Below are positions 9,727-20,965 of a stretch of 64,000 nt of DNA, piece after piece (within the stretch, counting starts at the first letter, position 1; each line of letters starts with the position of its first letter). The position numbers and the translations under genes were made by a program. Below the pieces are notes generated by a model, which did not search any database, was not told where the DNA came from, and saw nothing but the letters and a program-made list of their open reading frames with translations. Source of the DNA: Rhododendron vialii (lineage: Eukaryota > Streptophyta > Magnoliopsida > Ericales > Ericaceae); assembly GCF_030253575.1 (NCBI RefSeq), contig NC_080567.1, positions 20,671,001-20,735,000 on the forward strand. The letters run 5' to 3'.

Positions 9727-12134
9727 TTTTTTTTTTTTTTCCTCGGCGAAGTAAAAATTTATTAGACTCGAAGAGGGTAAATCGAGTAAAAGGAAAGGGA
9801 GAACCATAAAGTTTACCACAACCCTTGGGGAAAAGAAAATTTTAAAAAAAGAAAAAAATTACACCCAAAAATACACCTAAATCATGAGCATTCTAACACC
9901 ATCAACGTGCCTTTTGAAATCTTCCACCGTATACACATTTACATCAAATCTGACTTTGACCCACAGCTGCCCTTATTTTGATTGATTCTAGTATTCTACC
10001 ACTTGGTTGAGATCAGCAGCTTTGTTGTTGAAGACAACATCATTCCTTGTAATCCAAATAGATCACAACGTTGCAAAAAAAAAAACAGCACTCCCAAAAG
10101 TATTTTTTCAAATTTCTTAACCAAAAAGAAAACCACCAAGAAGATAAACTCAGCAGATTCCAAAGAATCACCCAATCTATATTCCACCACTCTGCTATTT
10201 CCAACTAGATTTGCCTAGAAAACGGGCACGTTAGCAGGACATGCTCTGGTGTTTCCACTTCCAGTAGACAAAATGGACATGTGAAAGCTTGCTCATCCAT
10301 TCCCAACAAAATGTTTCTGCTAGTCAAGAAAGATCTAGTCGCAATCCTGTTTTGACACGCCAACCAAACAAAAATCTATATCTTTGGAGGACTATGATTT
10401 CTCCACAAAGATCCAAGTCCAGTATTGGGGGAAAAGCATATGCTTCCCATAGACCATACACTGACTTCACAGAAAACATATTATTAGAATTACCAATCCA
10501 AAGCATTGCATCCAGTCTTGTCGGCTCCAAAACTAAATTATGTAATCTCATTACTAACTCATCGTACTGTGCTCTTTCCCTCTTAAATATTCTCCTCAGA
10601 AATAACAAAGTCCTATCCCCTCTGCCCGCTGTATTGATCATATTACAAACCAACTCCTCTTTTTGCGTCGATGCCAAATAGAGTCTAAGATATTCCTCTT
10701 GCAACGTTTGATCCCCTAGCCATTTGTGCTTCCAGAACAATGTAGTACTACCTTAGTTAACTTGAATTCTGAAATTTGCTTGGATTATGTTTCCCACCTC
10801 ATTAGCCAAATTTCCAATTTCACAAATGTCTTTCCAGATTGTAGATGTTCGGCCTGAAGATGGTAATTTGGGGAGCCAATCTTCATGTGATAACCCACAC
10901 TTCCTGCATACCACTTTAGCCCACAAGGAATCATTTTATCTACTCAATCTCCACCACCACTTAGCTAAGAGAGCATGATTTTGTTTAATCAATCTTTTCA
11001 CCCCCAGTCCTCCATATTCTTTACTTTTTGTTATAGTATCCCATTTAACCAAGTGGATATTTTTCTTATCAATGAAATCCCCCCCACCCCCCCCAAAAAA
11101 ACTGCCTTCGCAATTTTCAAGTGTCCTTCATAGTTTTAAATCGCGGTATCGGTCGCCGTCATGGTATCGGTCGCGGTATATCGGTATTGGGACATATCGG
11201 TGATACGTCGCGGGAATCGGGTGTCGCGGTCGTGAATTTTTAAAAATCATCAGCAACATGTATAAAACTTGAAAAATATACTTTTGCCCCAAACATTGGC
11301 TTAAATTATCACATTTTAATTCATTTAAGACATGTAATAGCCCATTTTCTTCATGTGAAATATCCGATAATTTATCAAAACCCACAAGTCAATAAGATTT
11401 TACAAATATGAGAAAAATGCAACATTATAAGTTTCGATATAATTGACATAAATAGCAAAAATAAGATGAAGACATTAAAATAAACACACCATAGAGGTTT
11501 TACATTACATAATCGCTAGCCACAACTAGTTTCAAGCTCATAACTTTTAAGTCATACATAATTTTGCTAATACAACTTCAATGCCAGAATGAATGACATG
11601 GAGGTACCGGAGGATTTACATATTCCTCATTAACTTGATCATCACCATGACTATTTTGGTTTTTTCTGTTTTTTTTTTTTTTTTGCTGAACCGATACATA
11701 CCGGCCGAACCGGTCCAAAAATCGGTTACATACCGATACGTATCGGGAATCGGCTGGTTCGCCTGTGAATTTCAGTCTCACCGTTATACCTGCCTATATC
11801 CGAACCGGGAGTCCAAAATACCGGTACGAACCGGCTAATACGAACCGTATCGGCCGATATTTAAAACTATGGTGTCCTTGCAACAGAAATTGGCATCTTA
11901 AAGATAGACATGAAATAGATAGGCAGATTATTAGTATTTGAATCGATAAGTGTCCACTTACCACTTGAGGAGATAAATCTCCTCTTCCATAATACCAATC
12001 TTTTCTCCACCCTATTTACCACAAGTTGCTAACTTTGAATTTTTCTAGGATTAGCACCAAGTTGGAGCCCAAGGTAATTTAATGGGAGAGATCCCACACG
12101 ACACCCCATCACCTGAGCTAATATTTCCACATCA
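9727..12134 (-). mobile_element. 5'-truncated LINE (non-LTR retrotransposon) with 13-bp target duplication
   Basis: Read on the minus strand, it begins within reverse transcriptase (VMGCRVGSLPLNYLGL), continues with WDTITKSKEYGGLGVK and an FWKHKWLGD stretch, then the Cys-rich zf-RVT C-terminus (TCPFCLLEVETPEHVLL near 10220-10300), a 3' UTR and a poly(A) tail (T run at 9725-9742). Several frame breaks are present. The sequence AGGAGAAGCTGTT occurs at 9714-9726 and 12135-12147, bracketing the element, which is the mark of target-primed reverse transcription. The body is interrupted by a hAT-type insertion at 11129-11871. It is non-functional. Confidence 0.85.
11129..11871. mobile_element. hAT-type non-autonomous element, 743 bp, inserted in the LINE
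   Basis: Ends CATAGTTTTAAAT and ATTTAAAACTATG are inverted repeats. GTGTCCTT occurs directly on each side (11121-11128 and 11872-11879), an 8-bp duplication typical of hAT elements. Both ends are filled with short phrases of the type CGGTATCGG, CCGGTACGAACCGG and ATCGGTC. No transposase is encoded. Confidence 0.85.
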
Positions 12135-12147
12135 AGGAGAAGCTGTT

Positions 12148-13919
12148 GTTGGACAATTGTTATTGTCGGCAACCGTGGTTTGTTGCGTGGCTGGTGAAAG
12201 TAGTTTGATGGGTCGTTTTCCAATTCGAGGATCTTTACCAATTAGCCAATATTCGATTGTCCATGGATTTAATGGATATTTTGGAGAGAGAGAAGGGGAA
12301 AGCGTGAAAGCGTGTAGGGATTGGCATGGACTTTGGGGGTTTGCATGCTCACACCTACTTTTAGGTTTGATTTTCTTTGTCAGTAACTCTTAAAGACATC
12401 TTACTCCCACGCATAAACGTGTGAAAAAACTGTGAAAGAAGCTGTAAGAATTAATTCAACGCGTGTACAAACTGGTTCAAAACACCCTAATCACCCCAAA
12501 AAAGGGGAGAGGAGAGAGAAAAATTCTAGGCACAGAACGATCTTGTTCGTAAGTGACAAGGGAACTGAATTGTTTCTCATTTAGCAAAGGACTTTTGTTA
12601 GAGCTTTCACACCCATGGATATGTCATTTTCATTCTCATTTATGGACAAAATGAATACTGTCGTTCATTACCAAAAAAATGAATACTGTCGTGTTGCCAA
12701 AAAAAAATAGCAATATATGTTTTGCTATTTCCTTCTTTCAGTTCTTTCAATCTCAAAAATCACAACTGGCATTTGCCAAATTTGAGAGAATTTTGGCATT
12801 GTGGGTGTGCACCTAATACACCATTTTTTTTTTTTTTGGTACCGTTTCAAAAATGACAAGAAATTATGCCAAAAAAAGCTAGATGTGTAGATGCTCTTAC
12901 ATGGCTTTGCCCAAACAAATGTGGCTATGGCCATGCCCAAAGTACTGTTTAAATGGCGGACGAATCATTGTTTATGGCACTCTCTATACGAAAGATGTCC
13001 AGGAGAAGCCCAAACAAAACGGGCTGGCGTTGTTATTTATGGGTGGACAATGATTTTTGCACTCCACTTTCTATGAATGCACTTCAAAATTTGTCTTTCA
13101 GTGCTTAAGAAAGTGAAGTGCAAAAATTATTTCCCTTCCTAATTCCTGAATCATTATGTATTTTAGTTTATTTATTCCCTCTCTTCGACAGATTGTTTTC
13201 TTAATCCAAACAAATTAAACAAATATGATTCTTAGAAAAAAAACTCATTTCGGAGATATAAACGGAAAAACTAAAACTTTATTCTTTAGTTTTTCTTATC
13301 CAACGTACGATTGAATTTAAACCTAATTTAAACTACCCTTAAGACGAATCAAATATGTTTAAAAAAAACAAACTAAAAAATTCGGTTAAAACAAAGATAT
13401 TTCAAAACGAAGCTGGCTTTATAGGGGAAAAAAACAAATTGGAGTTTTGCTTAAATGAAAAACAATATACGACAATTAAAGGCTTTGTTCAGGCCCAAAA
13501 ATGATCGGCACCGTGATCTTTTTTTTGGTTCGAGTAGTTAGCAAAAGAATTTGGTTGATCGAATATCGTACATTTGTTTTGAAGTTTATTAATTCATACA
13601 AATCGTTAATTTTTTCCGGGACAAATGTATTTCATTCATGTTAATGTCAATCAACTTTATTTTTTAAAATGTGATACAGAATGAGACTCCTAGACAGAGC
13701 CTAGGATCTCTAATGTGGTCTGAGGCACATCAGAGCCCGTTAAGGAAAAACAGGTATGAAATACAAGGAAAAATATATGATTTCTTGTCACATCAGAGGA
13801 TGTAATTTTATTTTATTTTTAGGAGAAGATGATGTAATTTTGGAAACAAGGTAAAATCATGATTAAACATCACTGTAATAATTGGGTTCATACTTCAAGC
13901 ACAAAAACAAAACAATAAT
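12148..13919. other. Intergenic region with small repeats, no gene supported
   Basis: The tract 12148-12400 is moderately GC-rich without a recognised product. A T run at 12824-12837 and an end-like motif TGTGTAGATGCTCTTA near 12885 suggest a decayed MITE. A short fold-back is listed separately at 13048. The rest is AT-rich. Confidence 0.5.
13048..13134. repeat. Short fold-back MITE
   Basis: The left arm ATTTTTGCACTCCACTTTC and right arm GAAAGTGAAGTGCAAAAAT are inverted copies around about 45 bp. The ends resemble those of the small MITEs at 44699 and 46569. Confidence 0.65.
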
Positions 13920-15131
13920 CGTTGTGTTTGGTTCACATTTTAGTTTAGTTTTTCAATCATTATCCTATTTTTTTCTTCAATTATTATCTTATTTTTTCAA
14001 TTATTACTTTCCCATCTCTCTCTATCTCTTTTCAATCATTACTCATCTCTTTAATCATTACTTTATTTGTGCAAATACAGCTCTCTCTCTCCCTTCTCTC
14101 TTGTTTCTCTCTCTAAACTTTTCTACAGCTAAGTTTTTCCGTTGGGGGAGGGGCTACCGCCCCCCTCCTTCCTCCCCCCTTTTTCCCCTAATCTCCTCCT
14201 TTCTCCCCTCCTTTTTGTTGTTCACACCTCTCCGTTCTTGTTTTGTCCATTGTTGAGCTTGGCGCTTGACTCCGGCCATAGCTTGTGGGTTTCTCCGTTC
14301 GGTCCTCACAGTGGAGACTTGGATCTAGTAGCTGGTGGTCGGTGGTTGAGTCTAATAAGGTGAGGTGTTTTGGAGTTAGGGTTTTCTTTTCCTTTTCCGA
14401 CAATTTTTCGTCTCCTCTACCGGCTGGTTTTCCCAGTTCAATTGTGTATCGATTCGGGTCTCCCCCGGATCTGGTGAGGTTGTGGTGATGGGCAAATAAT
14501 TACCTTTTCTTTCTTGTTCTGGTATGGGTTGTGGATGAGTTTCAACGAATAGTCTTCTTGACGGTTATCGATTGCCGTGACCACGCTCAGCCGCCCGGAC
14601 CTAGTTAGGTTTGCTTCGGTTGCGTGGTTGGAGCTTGTCGTGGCAGCGGAGGCTTGCTGCGAAGTTTTCTCTGATTGGCCGGCGTGCTAAAAGGACAGCA
14701 GTCCATGGGACCAGAAGGCTGCCTATTTGGTTGATTTCTGTCGTGAGCCGGTCTTGTGCCGGCGAAGACGACTACAAGTCGGGGTGAAGGACGGTTTGGT
14801 CTTCGGCCGGCCTTTTCGCTTGTGATTTGTTTATTGTTCTAATTACATCTATTATGTTTGTGTAATGGTTTGTACTGGAATTTCGTTTCGATTTCTCTCT
14901 GCCTAGTCCCGAATGAGATTTTCATATGCACCTAGTGTTGATTTGCTTTTGCAGGGTGTTCATTAATCCCGGAATAGGTAGTTCGGTGCACTCCTGTATT
15001 TTGCGATGTAATTTTTGCCTTCGGGTTTATTATGAAATGAAATTGACATTTTCAACAAAAAAAAATCTTATTTCTTTCTCCACCCACCACCAAAACTAAA
15101 TTAAACTAAACTACCAACCAAACAAAACAGA
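13920..15131. mobile_element. Composite non-autonomous element with a polyadenylated insert
   Basis: The outer ends GTTGTGTTTGGTT...TTTAGTTTAG and the reverse complement of ...CTAAACTACCAACCAAACAAAAC form a degenerate inverted repeat of about 30 bp. Inside, 14115-15064 is clearly richer in GC, contains a pyrimidine-rich start and ends in TTATGAAATGAAATTG, CAAC and a run of nine A (15056-15064), like the 3' end of an mRNA or LINE. The possible duplications CTTGTTTCTCTCTC (about 14100) and CTTATTTCTTTCTC (about 15066) are imperfect. No product was recognised, and the family is uncertain. Confidence 0.5.
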
Positions 15132-15167
15132 GTTTATCGACATAGACTTATTGTACAGAGATCCCAG

Positions 15168-16985
15168 TGATGAGCACCCAATATTGTAGATATTTGGTGC
15201 GACTAGTCCCGTTTTATGTTGCTTTAACTTGCGTTTGTTTAGCTTTTATAACGATATTGCACGTAAGGTGTGTTTTTTGTGTTTTCAAGTAAACCGTGCA
15301 AATAAGGCGCATTTCAATGCCATGGATGGCCCAAGTGCTTTCAAGTACCCGAAGACCCTGTCGGCCCCTTAAAATCTGTCCAAGTATGGAAAAATGACTT
15401 TCAGGAAAAGTATCGATTCTCGAGATTAAAAATGGCGGTAATTGATCCTTGAATTTTTCTAAGAGTAACTACAAAGTTACAAGATTTTATTTGAAGAGCA
15501 AGGTCATGTTTTGAGCCATTTTCTCTTGCGAAAAATGTGCAGTTTTTCATTTTACACTAAAAGTGGGGGTTGACATTTTGATTTAATTGAAATCTTAAAA
15601 TTCTGGTAATGTCATTATTTTCAAATGGGGGGTACTTTCTTACTTTCATTAAATAAATTAAAGTAAAGAAAATGTAAAAGAAAGGTTTAAAATGTAGTCT
15701 GGTAAAAGAAATGTTTAAAATGTAGTCTTTACTTAATTTTAGAGAATGAAAATAAGATGTTGTGGAGCTCCGGAGCCGTCGGGTGCCAAGTCTTGGAGGC
15801 TGGCCTGAAGACTGGAGATAAGCTCCCTGTATCGATACGGATTAAGGGCTGTATCGATACGCGTTGATTAATTGGGCAGGCAGAGAGTTCCGTATCGATA
15901 CGGCCATAAACCGTATCGATACAAGCGCGTTACGGGAAATTGGTCTTCTCAGCTCAGCGATGTGGTATCGATACTTTGCATAATCTGTATCGATACGGGG
16001 AGCTCTCGGCCAGATATTTGCTGCTTTTTGGACTTTCCATTTATGGAATAGTTGCTACTTATAGTATGTTTCTAGGATATTTGTTGGGAGAGAAGTTGAG
16101 TTGTATAAATACTCTTCTCTTCCACTTTATCTCATATCTACTTTATGTTCTAGGTTAGTTTTCTCTCTAGTTTTTCTCCATTGTTGTTCTTAGTTTCAAG
16201 TTTCAATACTTGTAAATTTAATTCCTAGTTTGATGTTTTCTCGTTTATTAAAATTGTAGCTACTCTTTAGATCTTTGTGAATATCAAGTTTATTTCCTTT
16301 TTTATCGGTTAATCATGTTTTCAATTCTTAGCATAATTTCTAGTCTTTTCAACATGTGTGAGTAGTCTTTTGGCTAAGTCTTGGGCTACTCTTTCCCAAA
16401 GACTTAGGTTGTTTTTTGGTTCTCAAACCTTCGGGCTTAAAATCATGGTTTTCGGAATTTCATTAACCTAATCATTTTGGTCTAAGCGAGAGGTGTTAAC
16501 TCCTTGATTTATCGTTTAGTCAAGCGGTCTTGGCAAGCGACATATTGAGGGCTCGTGGCCTCCTACGTGTTAGATACATTAGCAAAAATAAGTTGATTTA
16601 ATTCCGGTTAATCAAATCTTTCGATAAACATAGTCTTTTAAAGCTAAATCTTTCGAGTGTAAGCGCGCGGTCATGACTCTCACTTGAGTTATAATTGAGA
16701 ACCGGTAACGGCTTAAGTCAAGGGTTAGACGATCCCTAGACTTGCCTCTTTTAGTTTATAAAGCTCGTATCTAATTTGTTACTTTAGTCTTTTCACCGTT
16801 AAAAGCAAAGCCAAGTTGGCCGTCTTAAACGCCACAATCCACCATATAAAACCTACATTCCGAATAAGTTATTTTCGATTCTCTGTGGGTACGATCCCGG
16901 ACTTTTCGATTATTATGCTACCGACGACCTAACCCTACGCTTGGGGTTTTTCTCAACCTTATTTGAAGGCGAGGTTTGAAGGCTA
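15168..16985 (+). repeat. LTR-like tract, possibly a solo Gypsy-type LTR
   Basis: It starts TGATGAGCACCC and near its end has a CTGTGGGTACGATCCCGGAC phrase, which resembles the ends of plant Gypsy (Tat/Athila-like) LTRs. There is no open frame of note. It contains the palindrome cluster at 15829-15996 and a TATA-like GTATAAATACTC near 16100. An AGCACCCA octamer lies at both ends (15173 and 16985), but I could not prove that it is a target duplication. Confidence 0.45.
15829..15996. repeat. Six copies of the palindrome GTATCGATAC in 168 bp
   Basis: Exact copies lie at 15829, 15851, 15892, 15913, 15965 and 15987, with centre spacings of 22, 41, 21, 52 and 22 bp. Each is a perfect 10-bp palindrome; flanking bases often extend it by C or T before and G after. 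Confidence 0.95.
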
Positions 16986-16993
16986 AGCACCCA

Positions 16994-17302
16994 GCACATA
17001 TTTTTGTGTGGGGCCCACTACGGGTCTCACACAAATAATTCGAGTCGTTCATTAAATGTAAAACATTTTTTTCAAGTCCATTGGCGAAAAATCAACTCAA
17101 TCCGATGCCTACAGCTACTTGATCTAATCATTTAACATTTCATTATCTTGAAAATAAATGAACAGTCTGATGATTGGGGCGAGCATCTATAGGTATCGGA
17201 TTGAGCTAATTTTTCGCGAGAGCACGTGAAAAATTATTTTATATTTAATGAATGGCTCGGATTGTGTGGGACCCGTAGTAAGCCCCACATAAAAATCTGT
17301 GC
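16994..17302. mobile_element. Fold-back MITE, family A
   Basis: The left end GCACATATTTTTGTGTGGGG and the reverse complement of the right end (GCACAGATTTTTATGTGGGG) match, and pairing continues through CACTACGGGTCTCACAC. The element at 47225-47558 carries similar ends and subterminal phrases. Confidence 0.75.
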
Positions 17303-17383
17303 ATGATCTGATACCTATTTATCTGTGTGTAGCACCGTTCAAAACAGAACTGCCTCTCAAATGGTAATTAATAGATGTGCTAC

Positions 17384-17757
17384 TGGTACAGATATTAAAT
17401 CTGTACCAATGTATACAAACCCCTTTTTGGTCCCGTTTTGAGTCTCAAAAAAATAATCAGAACTGCTCATCTTATTTAAAATACTTTGTTTACGGCTCTT
17501 ACAAAAAATAAACTCAATCCGGTATCGGTTAAAACATCTACAAAACATCCAACTTTGTCTAAGAATTCAAGCTTGAATTCTAAAGCAAAATTGGATGTTT
17601 TGTAAATGTTCTTACTGATATCAGATTGAGTTTTTTTTTTTTTGAAGGACCATAAGCAAAGTGTTTTAAATAAAATAAGTTGTTCCGATTATTTTTTAGA
17701 CCCAAAATGGGCTCAAAAAGAAATTTGTACACACTGGTACAAATATTATATCTGTAC
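17384..17757. mobile_element. Fold-back MITE, family B
   Basis: Nearly the whole 374 bp is one imperfect palindrome: TGGTACAGATATT..., GTTTTGAGTCTC... and CAAAACATCCAACTTTG... recur inverted, with a centre near 17570 (ATTCAAGCTTGAAT). It is related to 46799-47168. Confidence 0.8.
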
Positions 17758-18101
17758 TATTAGACTTTCTGGATAATTAATGCAGGGACACCCAACACTC
17801 AGCACCCAGTAAATATTCAGTGGTCTCGGGGCACCATGTGAATCTTTTACCAATTTGACTTAACCATATTTTAGGAATTCTTGTTCAACCAGAAAAACCC
17901 CATGACCTTTTTGTCCAGACTTCAAGATTGGAACATTCAATCACCAAAGCTTTTGCATTCCTTGCCTAATGCTTGCTCTCCAAATGGTATCGAGATCTTC
18001 TCATGTCGTAGTCTTTTATAGGACCTAGTGACGTACAATAAGATTCATTGCTAGCTATTCATCTGAATAAGTCATATTCGTCTTTAAGAGCTAAAGACTA
18101 C

Positions 18102-18763
18102 TCAATAACGGACTTTGCAACCAACTTTCTGCACACCCGCCGGAAATCCAAAGGCAGGCGACGAATTCCGAAACCAAAATCCTGTGACGGAAGGCGACTT
18201 TATGACGACTGAGGAGAAATCGAGACTGGAAACGGTAGATGGAGGAGGAGAGATTTTTTTGAGAGATTCCAGGGGATACAACACAGCTGTAATCTTCAGG
18301 TCCTTATTTGCAGACAACGAGAATCGATTGTATTCTTCGATGAGGTTAACGAGCTCCTCGTCAGAGGTGACTGTAACCAGGACGTCTAGATCTTCGGTCG
18401 GCAACTTACACTTCAAACTCATCGAGGATCCGCATAGCTCTAAGAATCTCACCATTAGCTCTGTAACAATCAAGTTTCAATTCAATTCACTGGAAAAGTG
18501 GAAATTCGAGAGATATAAACACGTAGCCAACCGCCTCATACCTTCCCAAAAAAACCGAAAAGAAACTGGAGAATTAACCAACCTGCGAATGTGATGGAAC
18601 GATCAACGGAGAGAACTCTGGTGTGGCCGCCGACGTAGCGGAGCTTGCCGTCGGTGGGGCGAGGGAGGATTCTGCCGCGATAGCTGTAGAGGAACTTGAT
18701 CTTTTGGGCGCTGTTTGTAATTGCGTTGTCGTCGTAATTTGAATTCACAATTGGCGTCATCAT
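18102..18763 (-). CDS. PB1-domain protein, small (179 aa)
   Basis: Two exons (18763-18583 and 18460-18102) joined at a GT-AG intron of 122 bp give 179 residues. The PB1 fold runs from about residue 22 to 105: KIKFLYSYRGRILPRP with the basic-cluster Lys, RYVGGHTRVLSVDRSITFAEL, and LKCKLPTEDLDVLVTVTSDEEL with the acidic OPCA-like stretch. The C-terminus is Ser/Pro-rich and of unknown role. PB1 domains make protein-protein contacts; in plants they occur in kinases, NLP and ARF factors and in small stand-alone proteins such as this. No kinase or DNA-binding domain is attached. The first Met at 18763 was chosen; a second Met follows at once. The partners are unknown. Confidence 0.85.
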
Positions 18764-18858
18764 TATTATTATATATATATAGATGGGAGAGAAAGAGGGG
18801 GAAGATGTTGAGAGTCAAGTTTCACCTTCACAACCTTAAAAGGATTTTCTAAGCTCTG

Positions 18859-18870
18859 CTTATATATAGA
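18859..18870 (-). promoter_or_regulatory. TATA box of the PB1-domain gene
   Basis: On the minus strand CTATATATAAGC lies about 100 bp upstream of the start codon, followed by a CT-rich leader. Confidence 0.55.
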
Positions 18871-19415
18871 GATTTTTAGGTGGCCCTACTAGGAGAGAGA
18901 AAGTCAGATAATTCTCCAAGGGACCTGGCCGGGTTGTCGGCAGTTGGGAACTAAAATGAACAGTTCGGATCATCAATTAATCTGTCACGAGACCGAAAAT
19001 GATCTAACTGCACGGCGCCCAACCAACTGCTGACAACCCAAGTCTATTCTCCAACAACCTCTCTATTTTTGTTCTACATTTTCCCTCTTAATTCTCACTC
19101 TTGCGAATTCTCGATAATTTATGATGTTACCGAAAAACGCTTTAGGCTCTCATTCACGCTCATGTCAACATGCACACGCATACTTAAACAAAACGATCTA
19201 AACGGTTAATTATTCAATTTAACGAGTTATTCAATATAGGGTTTTATCTGTAAAGCGAGTTGAATACAAATGAGTTTCAATCGAGGTGAATTCAATTATC
19301 TTGATTTTGTAAACATTGAAAGTTGAATGAGCCGAAAAAGTTACTTGTTCGAGCATCATTAATATAAAGTTTTCGTGAGCTTTGAAAAATATTCAAATTT
19401 AAGACTTTGTTTTTA

Positions 19416-19701
19416 GGGAAAGTCTTCAATACACACCCCTTTAAGGTGTGTATCATATGCACCTATTGTGTGGTTCATATTGTGCCACCTCATAAAAAAT
19501 TACTTGTAGGACCGGTCATTCATAACATTTTATTTCGTATCGTAACTTTTATACTAAAAATTCGTAACTTTTCAACAATATGATTCGTAACTTTTTAGCA
19601 ATAGATTCGTAACATTTTGGGATTCATAACATTTTGGTGTATTTTAATAAGGGTGCATATGATACACACCCAAATAAGGGGTGTGTATTGTAGCACTTCC
19701 C
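19416..19701. mobile_element. MULE-type fold-back MITE, 286 bp, with 9-bp duplication
   Basis: The ends GGGAAAGTCTTCAATACACA and, inverted, GGGAAGTGCTACAATACACA pair, and pairing continues through GGTGTGTATCATATGCACC. TTGTTTTTA is duplicated at 19407-19415 and 19702-19710. A 9-bp duplication points to Mutator-like transposition. Confidence 0.85.
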
Positions 19702-20032
19702 TTGTTTTTATGTACCTCAAACTCTAACGAACTTTTGACAAAGGAACAATACCCCAATTCAAACAATTTGATTTGTTTATCGACCGTATTCTATGCGCGA
19801 TAGTGAGGCATGGCCCGGAACACGCAACAGGCTCCCCGCATGTTCGTTTCTCGTCCTTGTAGGTTTGGGGAAGCAAGAAAGGGGAACCACTCCGGAAGGG
19901 AAATGTAGCGTAACAAGGACGGGACTTATAGCTAAGGACGGGTCACTTCAACATTTTCTCACCTTTACCCATTACTTGTAATAGCTAAGGAGGGGAGGGT
20001 TAGCAAAAAATCACTTATATTTATATTGTTTA

Positions 20033-20274
20033 AGGCCCCGTTCCAGAACACCTTCTTAAAAAATAAGTACTTATTTCACATTTTCAAACTTAAAAATAAT
20101 GTAAATGAAAAATAATTTTTTAATTTTTTTTGCACCGTATAAAAGATCTCAATGAGATCTATCAAACAAGATCCATATTAATAGAAAAATTATTTGCGTA
20201 AGCGCATAATTTTTGAGCTTGAAATTGCCTTCTTAAAAAATAAGTACTTATTTTCCTTTCCGGAACGGAGCCTA
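20033..20274. mobile_element. Short MITE with ends AGGCCCCGTTCC/GGAACGGAGCCT
   Basis: The inverted ends are AGGCCCCGTTCCAGAAC and (inverted right) AGGCTCCGTTCCGGAAA. The phrase CTTCTTAAAAAATAAGTACT is present near both ends. Similar ends occur at 43869 and 59637. Confidence 0.65.
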
Positions 20275-20324
20275 AGTTCAATGACAAATATATTTTACAA
20301 TCAAACATAAGGACAAATGCGTCT

Positions 20325-20515
20325 ATGAAAGTGCCTAAAATCTCAGGGTACTCTAATGAAAGTGCTTAAAATTTTAAGGTACCCTAAATATGAAAGTGCC
20401 TAAAGCCCTAGGGTATCCTATATATGAAAGTGCCTAAAGCCCTAAGGTAACCTATGAAAGTGCTTAAACCACTAATTCTATAATAGGAAAGTGCACCGTA
20501 AAACCTATGAAAGTG
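20325..20515. repeat. Degenerate minisatellite, unit about 35-50 bp
   Basis: The core phrase ATGAAAGTGCCTAAA (or ...GCTTAAA) followed by CCTAGGGTA-type sequence recurs about five times with length drift. A telomere-like CCCTAA is included by chance in some units. Confidence 0.75.
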
Positions 20516-20663
20516 TTTTAACATGTTTTGGCCTTATAGCTAAAAAACTCAAAAAGTTTAAGGACCTCTACTGAAAATTATTTTGCCGGTGTTCTTCTCT
20601 TAAATGAAAACTATTTTATCATCCTTATGACTAATTTTCCCTTTCCGGAATCAATAAAATTTG

Positions 20664-20965
20664 AGGTACACCAAATATACATCACGTCGTGTGGGACCCA
20701 TCTCGGGATCTCACATAAATAATTGTTGCCACGCTCAATATGTTTGGAATATTGTTTTAAAGACTCCAGTAGATATTAGTAAGAGCTCGATCGCTTTGCT
20801 CAATTTGCTGATAGGAAATTGAGTGAAGAATCGTTCAAGCTCTTATCGATATCTGGCTAAGCTTATTTTTTACAAGGGTTCTAAAAATAATATTTTAAAT
20901 ATATTAAGCGGCTCCGAATTATTTATGTGTGACCCCAATAGCAACATATACTTCAGCGTACACCT
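20664..20965. mobile_element. Fold-back MITE, diverged relative of family A
   Basis: GTGTGGGACCCATCTC...CACATAAATAATT on the left is mirrored by AATTATTTATGTGTGACCCC on the right. The ends AGGTACACC and GTACACCT are also inverted. Confidence 0.6.

Noticed and set aside
10289-10681. Plus-strand open frame of 130 codons
   Set aside because: Antisense to the LINE zf-RVT region, which has clear homology phrases on the minus strand.
12029-12241. Minus-strand frame crossing the LINE 5' border
   Set aside because: Only the part below 12135 is LINE; the rest is host flank read through by chance, as the target duplication shows.
18115-18594. 159-codon plus-strand frame
   Set aside because: Antisense to the PB1-domain exons, which give a complete domain across a proper intron.
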